Assembly (NCBI GenBank): GCA_022072085.1
Contig: JAJVII010000018.1
Coordinates: 116,240-180,239, forward strand
Origin: Phycisphaerae bacterium
GTDB taxonomy: Bacteria; Planctomycetota; Phycisphaerae; JAJVII01
DNA length: 64,000 nt
Reading direction: 5' to 3'
The translations under genes were made by a program, and so were the position numbers. The notes under the pieces are model-generated. The model was given only the letters and a program-made list of their open reading frames with translations, did no database searches and was not told where the DNA came from. Shown piece after piece: positions 9,623 to 16,995 of the stretch (position 1 is the first letter of the stretch; each line of letters opens with the position of its first letter).

Positions 9623-11203
9623 ATGATGTGCAGCACACGGCGATTCGCACGCGTGACACTGGCTCTGGTCGGACTGACGGCGTTCATGCTGTCGGCCGGC
9701 GGCGCCGTCCAGGTTGAACTGACCACGGGCGATGCCGCTTTGCTGACGGCCAACTTCGGCGCCGTCAAGGAACTGAAGGATCCGGGCGCGGGGGTCGGCG
9801 CCGGCATCACCGCGACCAGCGGGAGCGGACGACGGACCGACCCGTGGCTGTTCAACTTCAGTTCCGGCGGCGGCGGTCTGAACGTCGGCCAGTACATGGT
9901 CAAGGCGTTCTATGACGCCTACAACGAATCGGGCAACACCGAAGGCGGCGCCAGCTTCGTCCTGAACATGGGCGGGCAGAACATCACCGGGACCAGCGGG
10001 TACACCTCGCTGTCGACGGCCAACCTGGTCACCGGCTGGAGCGGGAACGGGTCGGGCAACATCAGTATCTACAACGTCAACACTGTCGACCTCGGGGCAA
10101 TCGACGCGCACAACCTGGCCTATTACGAGACGGGGGGGTCTGTCTACATCGGCGAGCCGGTCGGGACGGGCAACGGGCGGGCCTCCGGCAACATCCGCGT
10201 GGACAGCATCAACGCGTCCGACTCGGAGGAGCGTGCCGGCATGGTCAAGATCTACGGCGCCGGCAACGTCCTGATCCAGACCGGTGGCGGCTCGCCCGTG
10301 GCTGGCGATATCAACGCCGGCGTCGTCAACTTCAACAGCATCCGGGGAGCCCCACAGTATACCAGCTCGCGGACCAACACGATTGAAGTCATTCACGCCG
10401 GCAGTTTTATCGCCAAGGACCTGCTGACCGCCACGAACTTCACCACTTCCTCCGGCAACCCCTTCGGCAACTACACCTATCTTGGCGGCGTGAACCTCGA
10501 CGGCGGGTCGGCCGGCGGGGCGGCCACCATCCGCGACATCGACACGAGCCTGACGATCATCAAGACCTCGACCGGCCTGCCGGCCACCGACGCCAATTAC
10601 TGGTATGGCTCGGGCAACGTCTCGATCGCCAACTACGGCAGCGTCACGGTCCGCAACATCAACACGTCGTTCAACGTCGGTCCCTTGACCTCGACGACTG
10701 GCGTGGGCGGCGACGTCAGCATCACCGGCATCGCCCACGACATCACCATCGACGGCACGATCAACCTGGACCGATATCAGGTGGCTTCAAAACGCGGCGT
10801 TCTGACCCTCGATGCCGGCGGCCACATCACTCTGGCCACGCTGGACATGAACCTGCTCAAGTCGGCCAAGCTCCAGGCCGTCGCCGACAGCGAGATCACC
10901 GGGGCGCTGTTCAACTTCGCCGTCTCGGGCGCGGGCACGGGCACGCCGCTCGACCCGGTCGTCACCACGCAGACCGTCCTGCGGACCGGCATCGGCAAGT
11001 TCATCTACTACGATCCGTCGGTCGACGATAACGCCTACCTCGGCGGCAAGACCTACCAGGTCGCCGACCTGCTGGGCAACGCCGGGTCGGGCGGCTACCT
11101 GACGCCATACGCCGTCGCAGTCCCCGAGCCGGCGACGCTGGGCCTGCTCCTGCTGGGCGGGCTGGGCCTCGGGCTGCCGGTTGTCCGGCGGCGAAGGCGA
11201 TAG
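9623..11203 (+). CDS. PEP-CTERM protein, beta-helical surface protein
   Basis: Start candidates are ATG 9623 and ATG 9626, both just after an AGGAAG ribosome-binding site; an upstream ATG at 9596 in frame is less likely. The product is about 526 residues with a signal peptide ending near LSAGGAVQ. The body is low in charge and rich in Asn, Gly, Ser and Thr, with recurring GNVSI/GNISI segments that suggest a filamentous beta-helix. It ends in VPEPATLGLLLLGGLGLGLP followed by VVRRRRR, a PEP-CTERM signal. It shares no evident body similarity with the preceding gene; only the sorting tail matches. It is probably exported and exosortase-processed. Confidence 0.88.
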   Translation: MMCSTRRFARVTLALVGLTAFMLSAGGAVQVELTTGDAALLTANFGAVKELKDPGAGVGAGITATSGSGRRTDPWLFNFSSGGGGLNVGQYMVKAFYDAYNESGNTEGGASFVLNMGGQNITGTSGYTSLSTANLVTGWSGNGSGNISIYNVNTVDLGAIDAHNLAYYETGGSVYIGEPVGTGNGRASGNIRVDSINASDSEERAGMVKIYGAGNVLIQTGGGSPVAGDINAGVVNFNSIRGAPQYTSSRTNTIEVIHAGSFIAKDLLTATNFTTSSGNPFGNYTYLGGVNLDGGSAGGAATIRDIDTSLTIIKTSTGLPATDANYWYGSGNVSIANYGSVTVRNINTSFNVGPLTSTTGVGGDVSITGIAHDITIDGTINLDRYQVASKRGVLTLDAGGHITLATLDMNLLKSAKLQAVADSEITGALFNFAVSGAGTGTPLDPVVTTQTVLRTGIGKFIYYDPSVDDNAYLGGKTYQVADLLGNAGSGGYLTPYAVAVPEPATLGLLLLGGLGLGLPVVRRRRR

Positions 11204-11512
11204 CGACAGAGCAGGGATGAAATGCAGCGGCCGGCGGGTCGGCGGGGACCGGTGAGGGGCTGGTCCCGCGAGCCCGGCCGTCGGCGGCAGGGAGGCCAGG
11301 ACAGTCAGCACGCCAGTCCGGGCGGCCCGGGATGGGGTTCAACAGATGGCCCCATTGCGCGGCCGTCGATCGGGCGACCATCCGACGCCCGACGGACGTG
11401 CCCGGCCCGATGAGAGAGAGTGATTCCCCGGCTGGCCATAACACGCACGACCGAGGTCCCGCCCAACCCGCGGCGTAAGTCGAGGCATGAAATCGAGCGG
11501 AAAGGAAGTCGC
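11204..11512. other. Intergenic stretch without a recognised gene
   Basis: GC-rich spacer between the second PEP-CTERM gene and the first propeller gene. Short frames here have no protein-like features. It ends with the AAAGGAAG ribosome-binding site of the gene at 11513. I see no clear promoter or terminator. Confidence 0.4.
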
Positions 11513-14128
11513 ATGCAACGTGGATTGACACGTCTACTGTCGGCTGCGCTGTCAGGCGCAACGATGCTGATCCTGCCGCTGCTGGCCGCCGCGGAGCCGC
11601 CGGCGGCCAAGCCGGACCTGAAGCTGGAGTTCACGCGCCCGCCGACACTGACGGCGGTGACCGACGGCAAAGCCACCGTCGGGTTCGCGTTGAACGCGGC
11701 GGCCGACGTCGAGGTCGCGATTCTCGACGCCGCGGGCAAGGTGGTGCGCCACCTGGCCGCCGGCGTGCTGGGCGGACAGAACCCGCCGCCTCCGCCGCTG
11801 GCTGGCGGACTGGAGCAGAGCATCGCGTGGGACGGCCTGGACGACTACGGTCAGCGGCCGGCGGCGGCCGGGCCGTTCAGCGTCCGCGTGCGGGCGGGCA
11901 TGAGCGTGAAGCTCGAGCGGATCGCCGGCGGCAACCCGCACATGTTCTTCCTCGGCAGCCACGGCGACCACGGCCGCTGGGGGATCACCGGGCTGGAGGT
12001 CAAGAGCGACGGCAAGGTCTACGTCTCCGGCCACTCCAGCACGCTGGGCCCGGTGGCTATCCGCCAGTACGACGCGGACGGGAAGTACGAGCGGACGGTC
12101 TTCCCGCCGCCGGCCGGCAAGGACCCCGAGGCCATGAAGGGCTGGGGCATCCACATCAACGACGACGGGACCTACATGCTGCGGTTCAACCGCCTGACCG
12201 ACCCGTCGGTCAGCACGACGCTGATCGACCCGGAGTTGGGCATGGCCCGCCTGATGCCCACGCCCGACGTCCACCGGCTGAGCCTGTGGGGCGGCGGGCT
12301 CGACCTGCTGACGATCAACACCGACGGCACGATCCCGCCGGCGGCTGAGCAGATGCGCGGGCTGCTGGCAGCCGATCCGCCGATCCGGGGCGGCGGGGAC
12401 TCGGCCGCCGGGCCGGTGTTCACCTGCCTGGCCCCCGACGGCAAGAGCTTCTACCTCAGCGGCGTCTACGGCCTCACCCGCAACGGCAGGAACTGGGAGC
12501 CGGCGAAGGAAGGCTTCTGGCTCGACGGCCAGGTGTGGAAGGTGGACCTGGCGACGCGGAAGGCGACGCCCTTCTTCGCCCTGGACGCCAAGGCGGTGGC
12601 CGACTCCTTCGCCACGCGCGGCGGCAAGTGGGACAAGTCGTCGCTGGGCGGAGTCAAGAGCTACTCGGCGCTGCACGGCGTGGCCGTGGACAAGGAAGGC
12701 CGGCTCTTCGTCGCCGACCGCCTGGACAAGTGCGTCCTGGTCCTGGACAAGGATGCCAAGGAAATCCGCCGCCTGCCCGTCGAGTATCCCGACGCCGTCG
12801 CGGTCAGCGCCCGCACCGGGGCGCTCTACGTGACGACGCGTTGCGGGTGCGAGGGCTCGGGCGCCGGCAGCGTCGGGCTGGTCAAGTTCGACAACTGGCA
12901 GAAGGACGACAAACCGTCGGCGGCGCTGCCCAACCTGGCGCACACGTGGTACACCGACGGGTTCAAGCACTCCTACGTCGCGCTGTGCGAGAAGGGCGAC
13001 GCGACGAACGTCTGGGTCGCCTGGACAGAGCTGCCCGTGCAGGTATACCGGGACGACGGCAAGGAGATGAAGCTGGTCAGCGACTTCCGCGCCCTGGCCG
13101 CCGAGCAGGGCTGCTGGGGCTTCGACCGCCTGGAGGTCGACCGCGCGACCGAGGCCGCCTACGTCGGCGACGACCACTCCACGTATTGGAAGATCGCCGA
13201 CTGGAACGCCAGGCAGCCGGCGTTCGTGAAGGTGCCCGTGGCGGCCACCTCCATCGACATCGACCCGCGGAACCGCTACCTCTTCTCCAACATCGGCGGG
13301 TCGGTCTGGGCCAAGCGCGGCATCGCCCGGTTCTTCCTGGACAAGGAGGGCAACCCGCCGGCCAACTTCGGCGACACCGGCAGCAACGTCTTCACCGGCA
13401 AGCTCTGGACCGAGTGGTGCTTCACCGGCAACGGCGACATGGGCTGGGCGGTCGCGGCCAACGGCAACCTGGCGGGCATGGACCAGCGCGGACATCTCTT
13501 CTTCTTCCAGGGGACCGACGCGAAGGTCCCCTGGGACGAGACCGAACTGGCCAACTTCGGCGGACGCGGCATCTACGGCGGCGTGCGGTTCGACCTGGCC
13601 GGCAATCTCTACGTCGGGCACCGGGACGGCACACCCAACAAGACCCCGCCGGCGTTCAAGGACGACCCCTTCGCCAACCAGACCGGCGGCGGGCAGGGCT
13701 GCGTCAAGATCGTCAAGTATGCCCCGACCGGAACGATGGCCAGCGGCAACCTGTTCCCGGCCAAGCCGACGGGCCCAGCCAAGGCATACGACGTCAACCT
13801 GGGCGCCTTCGACGTGAGCTGCATCGTCCGCACGCCGCAGTTCAACGTCGATGCCTTCGGGCGGATCTGCTTCCCGACCAATATCCAGCCGCGCGTCACG
13901 CTGCTGGACAACGCCGGCAACGAAATCCTGCACTTCGGGACCTGGGGCAACCGCGACTCGACCGGCGGGCTGCCCGACGACCTCGTCCCGACGAAGGACA
14001 TCCCGATGGGCCTGCCCAACAGCGTCGCCGCAACCGACGACTACATCTACGTCGCCGACATGGTGAACCTGCGAGTGCTGCGGATCAGGAAGGAGTTCGC
14101 CCTGACCGCCGGTGCGAAGGGACAATAG
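11513..14128 (+). CDS. Secreted NHL-type beta-propeller protein with FlgD-like N-terminal domain (paralogue 1)
   Basis: The start at 11513 (MQRGLTRLLSAALSG) follows AAAGGAAG by four bases and gives a signal peptide cleaved near LLAAAEPP. The product is 871 residues. Residues about 30-130 form an Ig-like FlgD_ig-type domain: DVEVAILDAAGKVVRHLAAG, then IAWDGLDDYGQ. The rest has repeats of the kind GVAVDKEGRLFVADRLDKCV and SGALYVTTR, as in NHL/SMP-30-like propellers. Such propellers bind sugars or proteins or have hydrolytic activity; none can be assigned here. The downstream gene is a clear paralogue with the same start and end blocks, so this pair arose by duplication. Confidence 0.82.
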   Translation: MQRGLTRLLSAALSGATMLILPLLAAAEPPAAKPDLKLEFTRPPTLTAVTDGKATVGFALNAAADVEVAILDAAGKVVRHLAAGVLGGQNPPPPPLAGGLEQSIAWDGLDDYGQRPAAAGPFSVRVRAGMSVKLERIAGGNPHMFFLGSHGDHGRWGITGLEVKSDGKVYVSGHSSTLGPVAIRQYDADGKYERTVFPPPAGKDPEAMKGWGIHINDDGTYMLRFNRLTDPSVSTTLIDPELGMARLMPTPDVHRLSLWGGGLDLLTINTDGTIPPAAEQMRGLLAADPPIRGGGDSAAGPVFTCLAPDGKSFYLSGVYGLTRNGRNWEPAKEGFWLDGQVWKVDLATRKATPFFALDAKAVADSFATRGGKWDKSSLGGVKSYSALHGVAVDKEGRLFVADRLDKCVLVLDKDAKEIRRLPVEYPDAVAVSARTGALYVTTRCGCEGSGAGSVGLVKFDNWQKDDKPSAALPNLAHTWYTDGFKHSYVALCEKGDATNVWVAWTELPVQVYRDDGKEMKLVSDFRALAAEQGCWGFDRLEVDRATEAAYVGDDHSTYWKIADWNARQPAFVKVPVAATSIDIDPRNRYLFSNIGGSVWAKRGIARFFLDKEGNPPANFGDTGSNVFTGKLWTEWCFTGNGDMGWAVAANGNLAGMDQRGHLFFFQGTDAKVPWDETELANFGGRGIYGGVRFDLAGNLYVGHRDGTPNKTPPAFKDDPFANQTGGGQGCVKIVKYAPTGTMASGNLFPAKPTGPAKAYDVNLGAFDVSCIVRTPQFNVDAFGRICFPTNIQPRVTLLDNAGNEILHFGTWGNRDSTGGLPDDLVPTKDIPMGLPNSVAATDDYIYVADMVNLRVLRIRKEFALTAGAKGQ

Positions 14129-14228
14129 CGCGATTGGATTCTCCGTGTTGGGAAGGCGCGCACGCCTGTGGCCTTGCGGCTGAGCGTTCGGCCGCCCGAC
14201 GACATCATCCAGTGGAAGGCACATCCGC

Positions 14229-16982
14229 ATGAAGCGTTTTGTAATCGCGATATTGCTGCTGGCGCCCGCGGCGGCCGCCGCCGCTGACGGGCCGGGCCCG
14301 AAGTTCGCCGCCCCGCCGACCGCCGCCAAGGCCGGCGACGGCGCTACCGTCGCATTCGCCGTCGATCGCGCCGCCGACGTGGCCGTCTGGGTGCTGGACG
14401 CCAAGGGCGGCGTCGTCCGCCACCTGGTCGCCGGCGTGCTGGGGCCCAACGCCCCCGCGCCGCTGAAGGCCGACTCGCTCGCGCAGACCCTCGCCTGGGA
14501 CGGCAAGGACGACGCCGGCAAGCCGGCCGAGGGCGGGCCGTTCAGCTTCCGCGTGGCCGCGGGGCTGACGCCGCACCACGCGGGCTATCCGCTGGAGAAG
14601 CCCGGCGAATCCTACCTCGACCAGGGCATCGTTCTGGGCATCGCCGCACGCCCCGACGGCGGCGTCTACACGATCAACCATCGCTCGATCATCCGCCAGA
14701 AGGGCTACTACGACATCAAACGCTACACGCACGACGGCGACTACGCCGGCACGCTCATGCCGCTGGACAGCCAGGTCGACCCGAAGAACGCCCGCGGCGT
14801 CTCGCCGCTGGTCGATGCGACCGGCCGACCGATGATGGTCTACGGTTCAGCCAACTTCGCCCTGCTGGACTACATGCCGGCCAACCCGTTCATGCAGACC
14901 CCGGCGGTCCGGCGTAACGGCAACCTGCTGCTGTTCAGCATCGACGCGTTCAGTTGGGAGCGCGGCGCGACGGTCGGCCTGACGGAGTTGCTGCCCGGCG
15001 GCGGCACGCCCGAGACGCCCTACGTGCGGGTGAAGTTCAAGCTCAAGGGGGGCGAGAAGTTCGGCAACGGCGGCACGCCGGCGCTGGTGCTGGGCGACGA
15101 CGAGAAGTTCGCCTACGTCGTCGGCCTCCAGCACTACCTCGGGGCCCGGCAGATGCCGACGTTCCACGCGGTGTTCCGCGTCGCCCTCGACGGCGACGGC
15201 ACGCTGGAGCCGGTCTTCGGCGACCCGGCCGCCGCCGGCGGCGACGACAAGCATCTGTCCGATCCGTCCGCGATCGCCGCCGACGGCAAGGGCCGCCTGC
15301 TGATCGCCGACCGCGGCAACAACCGCGTCGTGGTGCTCAGCGCCAAGGACGCAAGTTGGGTGGGTTCATTCCCCGTTGACGGCGTCCTCTGGGTCGGCGC
15401 CAGCGCCCGCAGCGGCGCGATCTACGTCTGCTCGCACACGACCCCCGCGGCTGCGCCCGACGCCCCGGCCAAGCGGCGCTCCGCCGCGGCCGCCGACCCC
15501 GCCGGCGAGGCGCTGACCCGCTACTCGCCGTGGCCCGACCCCAAGGCGCAGCAGCAGGTCGCGCTGGCCAACTCGTCGCGGTTCTACAAGGGCGGGCAAT
15601 ACGTCGCCGCCGTGGACGACTCGGCCGACCATCCGCGGATCTGGCTGGGGCAGAACTTCAACAGCGAGGCGATGAAGAGCCCCGTGCCCGAACTGCTGGC
15701 CTTCTGCGACGACCTGGGCGATTCTTTCTCGCCGATGAGGCCCGTGCAGGGCCGGCCCGGCGGGTCGATGGGCTGGGAGGCCTTCAGCGACCCCACCCAC
15801 CGCTACGTCACTGTCGATGGCATGCTGATCGACGACCAGGAGCAGCGGATCACGCGCCCGGCCAAGACCAACGGCACCTGCCAGATGGGTCCGGACGGGC
15901 TGTTCTACCTGATGTCCAACGCAGGCAATATCCGCCGCTACACCGCCAAGGGCGAAGAGGTCCCCTTCAAGGCCATCAAGCCCGGCGCATGGGTCGTCGG
16001 CCGCGAGAAAGACGGCAAGCCGGTCATCCTGCGCGAACTGGAGAAGGGCGCCCGCCTCATGGGCGGGGTCAGCTACAAGGTCAACGAGTGGTCGGTCACC
16101 GGCCAGGCGCTGCCCAACTACCCCTCCGGCACGACGGGCAACGAGCGCGACTTCACCCTCGACCGCGAGGGCAACATCTACGTCAAGAACCGCGCCTGCC
16201 AGTATCACGGGCCGATGACCGTGGACGTCTACGACAAGGACGGGGCCTACCTGCGGACCGCGATCTGGGAGATCGGCGACCGGTCCTACGGGCCTCGCCT
16301 GGACGCAGCCGGCAATCTCTATTTCCTCGCCGGCGTCACCGGCGAGAAGGGCAACGCCCCGGACGTCTTCAAGTCGGTCGCGCTCTACCAGCGGCTGTTC
16401 GGCAGCATCGTCAAGTTCTCGCCCAGGGGCGGGGCCCTGCACCTGATGCCCGACGACGCTTACGAGAAGAACTTCGGCTTCCCGATGCCAAAGCTCGACC
16501 TGCCGGCCCAGACCGTGTCGGTCGCGGCCGGGCGGGGCATCGAGCACGGCCGTAAGCTCGAGGGGGCCCTGTGGTGGCGGCCGGGCTTCTCGGTCTACAA
16601 TGCCGCCGAATGCCACTGCAACGGCCACAGCTTCGATGTCGATCCGTTCGGCCGTGTCTACTACCCCGACATGCTCAGCTTCCAGATCGGCGTGCTGGAC
16701 ACCAACGGCAACACGATTCTTCGCCTGGGCGGCTACGGCAACCGCGACCAGCGCGGATCCTACAGTTGGGTCCCCGACGCCGCAACCGGCGCCCTGCGTC
16801 CGCCGTCGGCCGACCAGATCGAGGCCTCGCCCAGCCCGTTCGCCCAGCCCGAGTTCGCTTTCGCCTTCCTCAACAGCGTTGCGGTGACCGAACGCCACCT
16901 GTTCGCCACCGACACGCTGAACCAGCGTGTGACCCGGATCAGCCTGGACTACGCCGTCGACCAGACTTGTCAGATCAAGTGA
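14229..16982 (+). CDS. Secreted NHL-type beta-propeller protein with FlgD-like N-terminal domain (paralogue 2)
   Basis: The 917-residue product begins MKRFVIAILLLAPAAAAAAD, a signal peptide. Its N-terminal block (DVAVWVLDAKGGVVRHLVAG, then LAWDGKDDAGK) and its C-terminal block (DVDPFGRVYYPD, GNTILRLGGYGNRD, LNSVAVTERHLFATD) match the preceding gene. The propeller centre is more divergent, with LSDPSAIAADGKGRLLIADR as the clearest NHL repeat. Two unusual Cys-containing phrases, NRACQYHGP and AECHCNGHS, are absent from the paralogue and might bind metal or form disulfides; this is speculative. It is the middle gene of a three-gene run with short gaps (100 and 13 bases). Confidence 0.82.
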   Translation: MKRFVIAILLLAPAAAAAADGPGPKFAAPPTAAKAGDGATVAFAVDRAADVAVWVLDAKGGVVRHLVAGVLGPNAPAPLKADSLAQTLAWDGKDDAGKPAEGGPFSFRVAAGLTPHHAGYPLEKPGESYLDQGIVLGIAARPDGGVYTINHRSIIRQKGYYDIKRYTHDGDYAGTLMPLDSQVDPKNARGVSPLVDATGRPMMVYGSANFALLDYMPANPFMQTPAVRRNGNLLLFSIDAFSWERGATVGLTELLPGGGTPETPYVRVKFKLKGGEKFGNGGTPALVLGDDEKFAYVVGLQHYLGARQMPTFHAVFRVALDGDGTLEPVFGDPAAAGGDDKHLSDPSAIAADGKGRLLIADRGNNRVVVLSAKDASWVGSFPVDGVLWVGASARSGAIYVCSHTTPAAAPDAPAKRRSAAAADPAGEALTRYSPWPDPKAQQQVALANSSRFYKGGQYVAAVDDSADHPRIWLGQNFNSEAMKSPVPELLAFCDDLGDSFSPMRPVQGRPGGSMGWEAFSDPTHRYVTVDGMLIDDQEQRITRPAKTNGTCQMGPDGLFYLMSNAGNIRRYTAKGEEVPFKAIKPGAWVVGREKDGKPVILRELEKGARLMGGVSYKVNEWSVTGQALPNYPSGTTGNERDFTLDREGNIYVKNRACQYHGPMTVDVYDKDGAYLRTAIWEIGDRSYGPRLDAAGNLYFLAGVTGEKGNAPDVFKSVALYQRLFGSIVKFSPRGGALHLMPDDAYEKNFGFPMPKLDLPAQTVSVAAGRGIEHGRKLEGALWWRPGFSVYNAAECHCNGHSFDVDPFGRVYYPDMLSFQIGVLDTNGNTILRLGGYGNRDQRGSYSWVPDAATGALRPPSADQIEASPSPFAQPEFAFAFLNSVAVTERHLFATDTLNQRVTRISLDYAVDQTCQIK

Positions 16983-16995
16983 AAGGATGACGCAG

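Noticed and set aside
11552..14521. 989-residue minus-strand open frame across the propeller gene
   Set aside because: Same antisense effect; the + strand encodes a clear signal peptide and propeller repeats.
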